Source: Streptomyces sp. CoH27
GTDB lineage: Bacteria; Actinomycetota; Actinomycetes; Streptomycetales; Streptomycetaceae
Length of the DNA: 64,000 nt
Assembly (NCBI RefSeq): GCF_020181035.1
Contig: NZ_JAIQYY010000013.1
Coordinates: 202,562 to 266,561, forward strand
Direction: 5' to 3'
In this document: positions 1-8,455 of the stretch, one piece after another
How positions within the stretch are numbered: position 1 is the stretch's first letter
How the letters are laid out: each line of letters begins with the position of its first letter
Position numbers and translations under genes: made by a program
Notes under the pieces: model-generated
Databases searched by the model: none
The model's input: only the letters and a program-made list of their open reading frames with translations
What the model was told of the DNA's origin: nothing

Positions 1-588
1 TGCGGGACCGTAACCGGCCGAGATGAGTTCCCTGGAACGCGTGACCAGGGCCACCCGGCGGTGCCCCAGATCGGCGAGGTGCCGCACACAGTGCTGGACC
101 AAGCCGGCATAGTCGACGTCGATCCAGGACATCTGGTGATCGCCGGCTGTGTGCCCGATGCCGACGAAGGGCAGCCCCGCGGCCTGGAGGCGACCCACAC
201 GAGGGTCCTCCAAGCGGATCTCCATCAGAATGACACCGTCCACCCGGCTCCCGGAGACCAACCGCTCGAAGGAACCGTCGTGAACCCCGCCGGACGGGGA
301 CAGCAGCACGTCCAGATCGACCCGGGCGGCGGCGTCGACCACGCTGGCGACGAAGTCCAGCTGCATGTGGGTGAGCCTGTTGCCGGCCGGCGGGATGACG
401 AGACCGATCGTCCGGGTCCGGCCCTCCTTGAGTGCCCTCGCGGTCGCGTTGGGGCGATATCCCAATTCGTTGATCACGTCTTGGATGCGTCTGCGGGTGC
501 CGGCCGAGACCGGTCGTTTGCCGCTGAGCGCGTAGGACACCGTGCTGCGTGACACACCGGCGCGCCGAGCGATCTCCCCGATGTTCAT
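1..588 (-). CDS. LacI-family transcriptional regulator (C-terminus outside window)
   Basis: Reads leftward from ATG at 588 and leaves the window after 196 codons, a little over half of a usual 330-350 aa LacI protein. Residues 1-20 (MNIGEIARRAGVSRSTVSYA) are the LacI helix-turn-helix. The hinge helix YRPNATARAL lies at residues 44-53, and the sugar-binding effector domain begins at TIGLVIPPAGN. Members repress carbohydrate genes until a sugar ligand binds. Two LacI-type palindromes lie upstream (1100-1111 and 1219-1234), next to a decayed sugar-binding lipoprotein and the GH3-GH1-GH31 operon, so it is inferred to control that operon. The ligand cannot be read from the sequence. Confidence 0.93.
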   Translation of the reverse strand, partial: MNIGEIARRAGVSRSTVSYALSGKRPVSAGTRRRIQDVINELGYRPNATARALKEGRTRTIGLVIPPAGNRLTHMQLDFVASVVDAAARVDLDVLLSPSGGVHDGSFERLVSGSRVDGVILMEIRLEDPRVGRLQAAGLPFVGIGHTAGDHQMSWIDVDYAGLVQHCVRHLADLGHRRVALVTRSRELISAGYGPA

Positions 589-689
589 GCAGCTCCCCAA
601 GCACTTACCCGCGATCGTCAGGGTACCCCGCGCGCATCGGTTTGCCATGGGGTCGGGAAGGGCGTGAGACGTCAGGCCCTGGAAGGCGG

Positions 690-1070
690 CTGCCGCCGGA
701 GTACACGGTGAGTTCGTGGGAGGCGCTCTGGGACCAGATCTGGTTCGCCGCGCCCGTGCAGTCACGGATCTGCGTACGCGTACCTGCCCTCGTGGATGCG
801 CTCGGCCGTCGGTGCGGCTGTTGGTCTCGACGCCGATCACGATGAAGCCGAAGGACGACAGCGAGGCGATGTCCGGCTTCACGGGAGTACGCGGCACACA
901 GGCCGGCAGCGCCCCCTTCAGGCCCGCCTTCGTGTTCGTACCCGTGTGCTGCTGTCCGCCACCCCCGCAGGCGGACAGCGACGGAGCCAGTGCGGCCGCT
1001 CCCGTGCGGCCGCTCCCGCGACCGAGGCGGCTGCGCCGACGAAGCTTCTGCGATTCACCTCGTTCGCCAT
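690..1070 (-). pseudogene. Remnant of ABC sugar-binding lipoprotein fused to hydrolase and ricin-domain scraps
   Basis: From ATG 1070 the protein starts MANEVNRRSFVGAAASVAGAA, a twin-arginine-like signal. It goes out of frame inside a 14-bp tandem duplication (991-1018). Read in the restored frame it continues to the lipobox LSACGGGG and then KAGLKGALPACVPRTPVKPD, the typical N-terminus of Streptomyces sugar-binding lipoproteins. After about 60 residues the similarity changes to SSFGFIVIGVETNSRTDG, like the strand-turn of cutinase/PETase-type hydrolases (about 809-868). In a third frame it becomes DCTGAANQIWSQSASHELTV, like a ricin-type lectin repeat (about 690-785). No intact gene remains. 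It looks like a scar joining three former genes. The family assignments of the two short scraps are tentative. Confidence 0.7.
991..1018. repeat. 14-bp tandem duplication that frameshifts the lipoprotein signal peptide
   Basis: The 14-mer TGCGGCCGCTCCCG occurs twice back to back (991-1004 and 1005-1018). Removing one copy brings the twin-arginine segment and the lipobox LSACGGGG into one frame, so this duplication is probably the inactivating mutation. Confidence 0.85.
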
Positions 1071-1099
1071 GGTGGCGGCCCCTTCCCCTGAGAGAGCGT

Positions 1100-1111
1100 T
1101 GAAGCGCTTCA
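1100..1111. promoter_or_regulatory. LacI-type operator candidate O1
   Basis: TGAAGCGCTTCA is a perfect 12-bp palindrome with the central CG step typical of LacI-family operators. It is 29 bp upstream of the decayed lipoprotein start at 1070 and about 500 bp upstream of the LacI gene start. Confidence 0.6.
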
Positions 1112-1218
1112 CTTGGCAGGCGAAGTTGACGGAGATGTCTCGTGCGAAACGTGAGTGCGAGCACCGGAGAAGGTTTCTTTTCGCAGGTCCATTGACAGCC
1201 TGTCATGACGGTGGCAGC

Positions 1219-1234
1219 GTCGATGCGCTTCGAC
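1219..1234. promoter_or_regulatory. LacI-type operator candidate O2 at the GH3 promoter
   Basis: GTCGATGCGCTTCGAC is palindromic at 14 of 16 positions with the same GCGC core as the site at 1100. It lies just downstream of a TTGACA hexamer (1192-1197), 52 bp before the GH3 start. The matching -10 is weak (CAGCGT, 1215-1220). An exact repeat, TGACAG-C-CTGTCA (1193-1205), overlaps the -35 and could be another protein site. Confidence 0.45.
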
Positions 1235-1285
1235 ATTCCGACCTTCGACCCGACATCCACCTGCGCCTGTTGAGGGGTCTGACTC

Positions 1286-4186
1286 GTGGGATCTCTGGGA
1301 TCTCCCTCCCTTTCCGCCACCGCCCGGCTGCCGTTCCGGGATCCCGCGCTTCCGCTCGGAGAGCGCGTCGACGACCTGCTGGACCGGCTCACCCTGGACG
1401 AGCGGCTCGCCATGCTGCACCAGTACGTGCCGCCCGTCCCCCGCCTGGACATCGCCTCGTTCCGCACCGGGACAGAGGCGTTGCACGGCGTGGCCTGGCT
1501 GGGGGTGGCGACCGTCTTTCCCCAGGCCGTGGGGCTGGGAGCCACATGGGACGAGGATCTGGTACGCGCCGTCGGGGAGGCGGTGTCGGTCGAAGTGCGG
1601 GCCTTCCACCGGCACCGGCCGACTATGACCGGGTCCGGCACCAACAGCCTGCAGACCTGGTCACCCGTCGTGAACCTGCTGCGCGACCCGCGATGGGGTC
1701 GCAACGAAGAGGGCTACTCCGAGGACCCGTTGCACACCGCGCGCCTCGGTACCGCGTACTGCCGGGGCCTGGCCGGAGATCATCCCGACTTCCTGCGCGC
1801 CGCCCCGGTGCTCAAGCACTTCCTCGCCTACAACAACGAGAACGACCGCTGCGTCAGCTCCTCCGGCCTGCGCCCCCGCGTGCTGCACGAGTACGACCTG
1901 GCCGCCTTCCGCCCGGTCATCGCCTCCGGCGCGGCCACCGGCGCGATGGCCGCCTACAACCTGGTCAACGGTCGCCCCTGCCACGTCAGTCCGCTCATCG
2001 AGGACGAACTGCGGCGCTGGGCACGGCAGGCGGGCCAAGAGCTGTTCGTGGTCAGCGATGAGGAAGCGCCCTGCAACCTGGTGGAATTGGAGCACTACTT
2101 CGAGGACCACGCCGCGTCCCACGCCGCCGCGCTGAAGGCCGGCATCGACAGCTTCACCGACCACCGCGAGGACAGCGCGACCGTGATCGGCCGGCTCCGC
2201 GAAGCGCTGGAACGCGGACTGATCGAGGAGGAGGACGTGCGTCGGGCGGTGCGCCGCCAGCTGCAACTCCGTTTCCGGCTCGGTGAGTTCGACCCCGATC
2301 TGGACCCGTACGCCGGCATCGGCCCGGAGATGATCGACTGCCCCGAGCACCGCGCCCTGGCCCTGCGCGCCGCGACCGAGTCGGTGGTTCTGCTCAAGAA
2401 CGACGGCCTGCTGCCCTTGGACGCGGAGCAAGCACCCCGGATCGCCGTCGTCGGGCCGCACGCCGACGCCCTGTACGAGGACTGGTACAGCGGCACCCCG
2501 CCGTACCGCGTGAGCATCGCGACAGGTCTGCGCGCCGCGCTCGGAGACGGCGGCGGCGAGGTGGTCTGTGTGCCGGGCGCCGACCGGATCAGGTTGCTCT
2601 CCCGTACCTCCGGCCGGCCACTCGGCGGGACTTCGTTCGACGTCCAGGAGTGGGGCGACGGCGTCCTCACTCTGTGCGACGCCGGCACCGGCCGCTACCT
2701 CGGCCTGAAGGACGACGCCTCGCTCGTCGCCGACCGGACGCTGCTCAAGTCCTGGTTCGTCGATGAAACCTTCCGTCTGGAGCCCGACCCGGACGGCGAG
2801 GCCGACACCTACCTGCTCCGCAACGTGCGCAGCGGTCGCTACGCCGCACTCGATCCCGCCGACGGCCAGGTGCGCGTCACCGCCGAGAGCCCCGAGACGG
2901 CCGAGCGCTGGCAGCGTGAACTGCTGCGCGACGGCACGGCCGAGGCGCGGGCCGCCGCCGAGGAGGCCGATGTGGCGATCGTCGTCCTCGGCAACCACCC
3001 GATGATCAACGGCCGGGAGACCGAGGACCGTACCGGAATCGGCCTGCCCGAGACCCAGGAGGCGCTGCTGCGCGCGGTCGCCGCGGTCCGCCCGCAGACC
3101 GCGCTGGTCGTCATGAGCAGTTACCCCTACGCCGTCGACTGGGCCGACGCCCGCCTGCCGGCCGTGCTGTGGACCTCCCACGGCGGACAGGAGACGGGCC
3201 GGGCCCTGGCCGCCGTCCTGCTCGGCGCGGCCGACCCCGCCGGACGGCTGCCGCAGACCTGGTACCGGGGCGAGGACACACTGCCGCACCCGCTCGACTA
3301 CGACATCATCAAGGCCGGCTGGACGTACCAGTACCACCGGGCCGCGCCCCTCTACCCCTTCGGACACGGCCTGTCCTACACCGACTTCACCTACCGCGAC
3401 CTGCGGCTGTCCACGCCGGACATGGCCCAGGACGGCGCAGTGGACGTCTCTGTGACCCTGGCCGACGCGGGCACCCGGTCCGGGAGCGAGGTGGTCCAGC
3501 TCTACGTCCGGGCGGTCGGCGCCCGCTACGAGGCCCCCCGGCTTCGGCTCGCCGACTTCCGCAAGGTGCGGCTCGCACCGGGGCACAGCCAGGAGGTGAC
3601 CTTTCGGCTGCCGGCCGAACGGCTGGCGCACTGGGACGTCACCACGGGCGCCTTCACCGTCGATCCCGGCCGCTACGAGGTGCTCGCCGCCCGCTCGGCC
3701 GAGGACATCGTCCTCAGCGCGCCGGTCACCGTGACCGGTGCCCCACCCGCACCGCGCGCATGGGTGGGCCGACGTACCCTCGCCGCCGATTTCGACGACT
3801 ACGCGGACATCACCCTGGTCGACGCCACCCGCGCCAGGGGCGATGCCGTCGCCCCGGCGGATCCAGCTCACCCGGCGACCCTGCTGTTCCGCGGCGCGGA
3901 CCTCACCGGTGCCTTTCGCTTCGAGGCCGAGGTCGCCCGCGAGACCGCCGGACCGGGTGAGGCGCGGCTGGAGGTGAGGGCGGGAGACCGTCTCCTCGCG
4001 GAGACTGCCGTACCGGTCACCGGCGACCGCCACACCTGGGCGACCGTCACGGCCGTTCTGGCGACGCCGGCCGATGGCCACCACGATCTGCGGCTCACCC
4101 TGCGGGGCGACTTCCGGCTGGCTTCCTTCCGGTTCACCCCGCCCGATGAGGCACCTGCCCGGCGCGGCGAGGAGGGCGCCGAGTGA
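1286..4186 (+). CDS. Glycoside hydrolase family 3 beta-glucosidase/beta-xylosidase
   Basis: This 966 aa enzyme should hydrolyse terminal non-reducing beta-linked glucose or xylose with retention. The GH3 barrel fills about residues 15-330, with the likely nucleophile Asp258 in FVVSDEEAP. The alpha/beta sandwich (about 365-690) is interrupted at about 432-553 by a beta-trefoil/fascin-like insert (RYLGLKDD, SGRYAALD). A fibronectin-III-like domain follows (about 720-810), then a C-terminal CBM6-like beta-sandwich (about 825-955). No secretion signal is seen, so it probably acts on imported oligosaccharides. GTG at 1286 is chosen because GAGGGG (1272-1277) sits 8 nt upstream. The gene overlaps the next one by 4 nt. 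Exact substrate is not determinable; xyloglucan fragments are inferred from the GH31 partner. Confidence 0.92.
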   Translation: MGSLGSPSLSATARLPFRDPALPLGERVDDLLDRLTLDERLAMLHQYVPPVPRLDIASFRTGTEALHGVAWLGVATVFPQAVGLGATWDEDLVRAVGEAVSVEVRAFHRHRPTMTGSGTNSLQTWSPVVNLLRDPRWGRNEEGYSEDPLHTARLGTAYCRGLAGDHPDFLRAAPVLKHFLAYNNENDRCVSSSGLRPRVLHEYDLAAFRPVIASGAATGAMAAYNLVNGRPCHVSPLIEDELRRWARQAGQELFVVSDEEAPCNLVELEHYFEDHAASHAAALKAGIDSFTDHREDSATVIGRLREALERGLIEEEDVRRAVRRQLQLRFRLGEFDPDLDPYAGIGPEMIDCPEHRALALRAATESVVLLKNDGLLPLDAEQAPRIAVVGPHADALYEDWYSGTPPYRVSIATGLRAALGDGGGEVVCVPGADRIRLLSRTSGRPLGGTSFDVQEWGDGVLTLCDAGTGRYLGLKDDASLVADRTLLKSWFVDETFRLEPDPDGEADTYLLRNVRSGRYAALDPADGQVRVTAESPETAERWQRELLRDGTAEARAAAEEADVAIVVLGNHPMINGRETEDRTGIGLPETQEALLRAVAAVRPQTALVVMSSYPYAVDWADARLPAVLWTSHGGQETGRALAAVLLGAADPAGRLPQTWYRGEDTLPHPLDYDIIKAGWTYQYHRAAPLYPFGHGLSYTDFTYRDLRLSTPDMAQDGAVDVSVTLADAGTRSGSEVVQLYVRAVGARYEAPRLRLADFRKVRLAPGHSQEVTFRLPAERLAHWDVTTGAFTVDPGRYEVLAARSAEDIVLSAPVTVTGAPPAPRAWVGRRTLAADFDDYADITLVDATRARGDAVAPADPAHPATLLFRGADLTGAFRFEAEVARETAGPGEARLEVRAGDRLLAETAVPVTGDRHTWATVTAVLATPADGHHDLRLTLRGDFRLASFRFTPPDEAPARRGEEGAE

Positions 4187-5583
4187 GCGCCCCGCCTTTC
4201 CCGACGCTGCCCGCCGGGTTCCGTTTCGGCGCCGCCACGTCCGCCTATCAGATCGAGGGCGCCCACGACGAGGACGGCCGCGGGGCCTCCATCTGGGACA
4301 TCTTCAGCCACACACCCGGTCGGACGCGCGCGGGTGCCACCGGCGACACCGCTGCCGACCACTACCACCGCCACCGCGAGGACGTGGCTCTGCTGCGCGG
4401 TCTCGGCGTCGACACCTACCGCTTCTCGATCGCCTGGCCCCGTCTGCTGCCCCAGGGCACCGGCCCGGTCAACGCCAGGGGCGTGGACTTCTACGACCGC
4501 CTCATCGACGACCTGCTGGCCGCCGGCATCGCTCCCGCCGTCACCCTCTACCACTGGGACCTCCCGCAGGCTCTGGAGGACCGAGGAGGCTGGCGCGTGC
4601 GGGAGACCGCCGAGGCGTTCGCGGAGTACGCGGCCCTCGCCGCCGAGCGCTACGGCGATCGGGTGGACCACTGGATCACGCTCAACGAGCCCTACTGCTC
4701 GGCCTTCGTGGGCTACGCCGAGGGGCGGCACGCGCCCGGGGCCGAGGAGGGCCGTGGCGCGCTGGCGGCCGCCCATCACCTGTTGGCCGGTCACGGCCTC
4801 GCGGTGCGGGTGCTGCGTGCCGCAGGCGCCCGGGAAGTCGGGATCACCCTCAATCTGGACCGCATCCACGCCGCCTCCGACCGGCCCGCGGACTGCGCCG
4901 CCCGCCTGCGCGCCGAGACCCTGCACAACGACATCTGGACGGAACCGCTCTTCGCCGGACGCTACCCCGCGCACGAGGCCGAGACCTGGGCCGGGCTCGC
5001 CGACGGCCCCTGGCGGCTGCCGGGCGACCTGGACCTGATCGGTGCCCCGCTGGACTTCCTCGGCATCAACTTCTACCGGCCGCTCACCGTGGCCGCCGTA
5101 CCGCATCGCGTGGCCGACCCCGAACAGCGCACCGCCGTGGACATCGGCGTGGCCGAGCTGGACCCGTACGGGACCCGGCACACCACCATGGGCTGGCCGG
5201 TCGTCCCGTCCGCCCTCACCGAGCTGCTCTGCGACGTCCATGTCCGCTACCCGCAGTCGCCGCCGATCTGGATCACGGAGAACGGCTCGGCGGAGGCCGA
5301 CACCATCGCACCCGACGGCCGGGTCCACGACGGCGACCGTATCGGCTACCTCGCCGACCACCTCACCGCCGTGGCCGAAGCCGTCGCCGCCGGTGTGGAC
5401 GTACGCGGCTACCACGCCTGGTCGCTGCTGGACAACTTCGAGTGGGCGCGCGGCTACGACCAGCGCTTCGGCCTGGTCCACGTCGACTACGCCACCCTGA
5501 CCCGCACCCCCAAGGACAGCTACCACTGGTACCGGGGTCTGATCACCGCGCACCGTGCGCGCACGGAGGAACCTGCCCGATGA
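4183..5583 (+). CDS. Glycoside hydrolase family 1 beta-glucosidase
   Basis: A 466 aa GH1 enzyme of normal family length. The N-terminal signature FRFGAATSAYQIEGA is present. The acid/base is Glu169 in TLNEP and the nucleophile is Glu366 in ITENG. Such enzymes release beta-D-glucose (or related sugars) from cellobiose-type and aryl glucosides in the cytoplasm; there is no signal peptide. The GTG start overlaps the GH3 stop (GTGA), and its own stop overlaps the GH31 start (ATGA), so the three are translationally coupled. In context it would trim glucosyl residues exposed after xylose removal. Confidence 0.95.
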   Translation: MSAPPFPTLPAGFRFGAATSAYQIEGAHDEDGRGASIWDIFSHTPGRTRAGATGDTAADHYHRHREDVALLRGLGVDTYRFSIAWPRLLPQGTGPVNARGVDFYDRLIDDLLAAGIAPAVTLYHWDLPQALEDRGGWRVRETAEAFAEYAALAAERYGDRVDHWITLNEPYCSAFVGYAEGRHAPGAEEGRGALAAAHHLLAGHGLAVRVLRAAGAREVGITLNLDRIHAASDRPADCAARLRAETLHNDIWTEPLFAGRYPAHEAETWAGLADGPWRLPGDLDLIGAPLDFLGINFYRPLTVAAVPHRVADPEQRTAVDIGVAELDPYGTRHTTMGWPVVPSALTELLCDVHVRYPQSPPIWITENGSAEADTIAPDGRVHDGDRIGYLADHLTAVAEAVAAGVDVRGYHAWSLLDNFEWARGYDQRFGLVHVDYATLTRTPKDSYHWYRGLITAHRARTEEPAR

Positions 5584-7862
5584 AGTTCACGGACGGCTAC
5601 TGGCTCATGCGCCCCGGCTGCACGGCCCGCTATGCCACCGAGGTCGCCGACGTCCGCGCCGACGATCACCGGATGACCCTGTACGCGCCCGTGAAACACG
5701 TGAGTCGGCGCGGTGACACCCTCAACAGCCCGCTGCTGACCGTGGAGTGCTGGTCTCCGGCCGAAGGGGTCATCGGTGTGCGGACGACCCACCATGCCGG
5801 ATCGGTGCGCCGGGGACCGGAGTTCGCGTTGCCCGGCGCCGGCGCGGACGCCGGCAAGGTGCGCCGGGACGGGGCGGTGCTGGAGCTCGTCTCCGGCGAA
5901 CTGGCGCTGCGCGTGGACACGGAACAGCCGTGGCGGCTGGAGTTCGCCGCCGGCGGTCAGGTGCTGACCTCCGCCGGTGAGCGCGGCACGGGGTTCGTCA
6001 CCGACGCCGAAGGCCGCCATCACATGCTCGCCCAGCTGTCGCTGGGGGTGGGAGAACTGGTCTACGGCCTGGGGGAGCGCTTCACCCCGTTCGTCAAGAA
6101 CGGGCAGGCGGTGGACATCTGGCAGGCAGACGGCGGCACCAGCAGTGAACAGGCTTACAAGAACGTCCCGTTCCACCTGACCAACCGTGGGTACGGCGTC
6201 TTCGTCAACCACCCCGGGAAGGTCAGCTACGAGGTCGGCTCGGAGGCCGTCGGCCAGGTCCAGTTCAGTGTCGAGGACCAGTCACTGGAGTACTTCGTCG
6301 TCCACGGCCCGACCCCGAAACAGATCCTGGAGCGCTACACCACGCTCACCGGCCGCCCGGCCCTGCCGCCGGCCTGGGCGCTGGGCCTGTGGCTGACCAC
6401 GTCCTTCACCACCGACTACGACGAGGCCACGGTGGGCCGTTTCATCGACGGCATGGCCGAGCGCGGGATCCCGCTGAGCGTGTTCCACTTCGACTGCTTC
6501 TGGATGCGTGCCTACCAGTGGTGCGACTTCGAGTGGGACCCCGAGACCTTCCCCGACCCGGCGGGCATGCTGGCCCGGCTGAGGCAGCGAGGACTGCGCG
6601 TCTGCGCCTGGATCAACCCGTACATCGCCCAGAAGTCGCCGCTGTTCGAGGAAGGCATGCGCGAGGGCCACCTCGTACGCCGTCGGGACGGCAGCGTGTG
6701 GCAGTGGGACCTGTGGCAACCGGGCATGGCCTTGGTCGACTTCACCAACCCGGCGGCCCGTGACTGGTACACCGGCAAGCTGCGCAGACTCCTCGCGCAG
6801 GGTGTGGACTGCTTCAAGACCGACTTCGGCGAACGCGTTCCCACCGACGTCGTCTGGCACGACGGCTCCGACCCGGAGCGGATGCACAACTACTACACCC
6901 ACCTCTACAACCAGGCCGTCTTCGACCTCCTGCGCGAGGAGCGCGGCGAGGGCGAGGCGATGCTGTTCGCCCGCTCGGCCACCGCCGGGGGCCAGCAGTA
7001 CCCCGTGCACTGGGGCGGGGACTGCGGCTCCCACTTCAGCGCCATGGCCGAGTCACTGCGCGGCGGGCTCTCCCTCGGCCTGTCCGGGTTCGGCTTCTGG
7101 AGCCACGACATCGGCGGTTTCGAGGGCACTCCCACCCCGACGGTCTTCAAGCGCTGGGTGCAGTTCGGCCTGCTCTCCTCGCACAGCCGACTGCACGGCA
7201 GCAGGTCCTACCGCGTCCCGTGGGACTACGGCGAGGAGGCCGTCGAGGTCACCCGCGCGTTCGCCCTCCTCAAACACCGCCTCGCCCCGTACCTCCAGCG
7301 CGCCGCCCAGCAAGCCCACACCACCGGCGTCCCGGTGATGCGGGCCATGGTCCTGGAGTTCCCCGACGACCCGGGCGCGGCGGCACTCGACCGGCAGTAC
7401 ATGCTCGGCGACGACCTGCTCGTCGCCCCCGTCTTCACCGACGACGGCACGGTCGAGTACTACGTGCCCGAGGGCGCGTGGACCAACATCCTGACCGGTG
7501 TCCGGGTCACCGGCCCCCGCTGGGTGCGCGAGCAGCACGGCTTCCACACCCTGCCGCTGCTGGCCCGCCCCGACTCAGTCATCCCCTTCGCCGCCGACGA
7601 CCAGCGCCCGGTCTCGGCCTGGGCGGACGGCGTCGAGCTGAGGCTGCACGCCTTCGCGGACGGTGCTCGCCGCACGGTCGTGATCCCGTCTGCGAACGGC
7701 CCCGGCGAGGCGGCCCGCTTCGACGTCCGCCGCGAGGGCGACCGCCTCCGCGTCACGACCGACAGCCCGTACCCCTGGCGGCTGCGGACGGGCGGCCCCG
7801 ACGGCACCCTGCACACGAACATCGCGGGGCCCGCGACGACCGAGTTCCGGTACGAGGAGTGA
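5580..7862 (+). CDS. yicI: Alpha-xylosidase, GH31 (YicI type)
   Basis: A 760 aa cytoplasmic GH31 enzyme, close in length to E. coli YicI (772 aa). The nucleophile Asp415 lies in CFKTDFGE and the acid/base Asp481 in HWGGDCGSHF; both are one residue from the YicI numbering (416, 482). The family removes alpha-1,6-xylose from isoprimeverose and xyloglucan oligosaccharides. ATG 5580 is preceded by GGAGG at 5565-5569 and overlaps the GH1 stop. With the GH3 and GH1 genes it makes an inside-the-cell debranching set, whose products (xylose, glucose) could feed the xyl genes at 20-23 kb. That link is inferred. Confidence 0.94.
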   Translation: MKFTDGYWLMRPGCTARYATEVADVRADDHRMTLYAPVKHVSRRGDTLNSPLLTVECWSPAEGVIGVRTTHHAGSVRRGPEFALPGAGADAGKVRRDGAVLELVSGELALRVDTEQPWRLEFAAGGQVLTSAGERGTGFVTDAEGRHHMLAQLSLGVGELVYGLGERFTPFVKNGQAVDIWQADGGTSSEQAYKNVPFHLTNRGYGVFVNHPGKVSYEVGSEAVGQVQFSVEDQSLEYFVVHGPTPKQILERYTTLTGRPALPPAWALGLWLTTSFTTDYDEATVGRFIDGMAERGIPLSVFHFDCFWMRAYQWCDFEWDPETFPDPAGMLARLRQRGLRVCAWINPYIAQKSPLFEEGMREGHLVRRRDGSVWQWDLWQPGMALVDFTNPAARDWYTGKLRRLLAQGVDCFKTDFGERVPTDVVWHDGSDPERMHNYYTHLYNQAVFDLLREERGEGEAMLFARSATAGGQQYPVHWGGDCGSHFSAMAESLRGGLSLGLSGFGFWSHDIGGFEGTPTPTVFKRWVQFGLLSSHSRLHGSRSYRVPWDYGEEAVEVTRAFALLKHRLAPYLQRAAQQAHTTGVPVMRAMVLEFPDDPGAAALDRQYMLGDDLLVAPVFTDDGTVEYYVPEGAWTNILTGVRVTGPRWVREQHGFHTLPLLARPDSVIPFAADDQRPVSAWADGVELRLHAFADGARRTVVIPSANGPGEAARFDVRREGDRLRVTTDSPYPWRLRTGGPDGTLHTNIAGPATTEFRYEE

Positions 7863-7934
7863 TCCTTCCGCGCATGTCACACGGCCGCGAGACGATCGCA
7901 CGAGCGGGGAAGGCCCCTGATCGCCTTCGTAGCA

Positions 7935-8045
7935 GGTGCCGGCGGAGCGGCGGCTGAGGGAGGGGTCGTTCGCGTTGCAGTGCTGGTTGACGTTGTCCCG
8001 GCTGTCGGTCCCGGTGCTGCCGCAGTCGAAGCAACAGCCCATGAC
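7935..8045 (-). pseudogene. Orphan Cys-rich coding-like segment, unassigned remnant
   Basis: On the minus strand a run encoding PEHWGLRAVMGCCFDCGSTG and then TDSRDNVNQHCNANDPSLSR through AGTCY uses almost only G/C-ending codons, like genuine Streptomyces coding DNA. No ribosome site or full-length frame surrounds it, and codon bias collapses on both sides. It looks like the tail of a secreted, disulfide-containing protein that has been lost. I do not recognise the family. Confidence 0.3.
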
Positions 8046-8074
8046 GGCGCGGAGTCCCCAGTGCTCAGGTCCCG

Positions 8075-8455
8075 TCACGCGGCGGGTGCGTCGTGGTGGA
8101 GGATCCTGGCCAGCCAACTGCGCCGCCGAAGCCGTGGCAATTCGCCGGCCAGCAGCAGGCGAACAGTCTCCTCGGGGCTCAGGACCGTTCGGCTGCCATG
8201 GCGGTGCCAGTAATGGGCGAGTCTGCGTTCCAACTCCCGCCGGTCGTGGGCCTCGGTTCGCAAGGCGACCACCGGGCCGTTGGCCTCCTCGGAAGTGAGC
8301 AGGTCCACGACCCGGCCGTCGGTGGTGTACGCCGCATAGGCGCTGCTCGCGACGCCCGCTGGTTCAAGCCGTTCCTCTGCCACCTGCAACGAGTCGAACA
8401 CCATGAGTTCCTCATCCCGGTCGAAGACCAGGATGACGTCGGCTGGATGAACCAC
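8075..8455 (-). CDS. Hypothetical protein, 126 aa
   Basis: The GTG start at 8455 has GGAGG (8465-8469) 9 nt upstream and gives a protein beginning VVHPADVILVFDRDEELMVF. Charged and soluble, with no signal or membrane segment. The N-terminal half looks like a small alpha/beta fold (DSLQVAEERLEPAGV). The C-terminus is basic and tryptophan-containing (RRRSWLARILHHDAP). Codon bias is normal for the genome. I do not recognise the family and no neighbour suggests a role. Upstream DNA (8456-9150) looks decayed, so it may be a surviving piece of a former multigene locus. Confidence 0.6.
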   Translation of the reverse strand: MVHPADVILVFDRDEELMVFDSLQVAEERLEPAGVASSAYAAYTTDGRVVDLLTSEEANGPVVALRTEAHDRRELERRLAHYWHRHGSRTVLSPEETVRLLLAGELPRLRRRSWLARILHHDAPAA

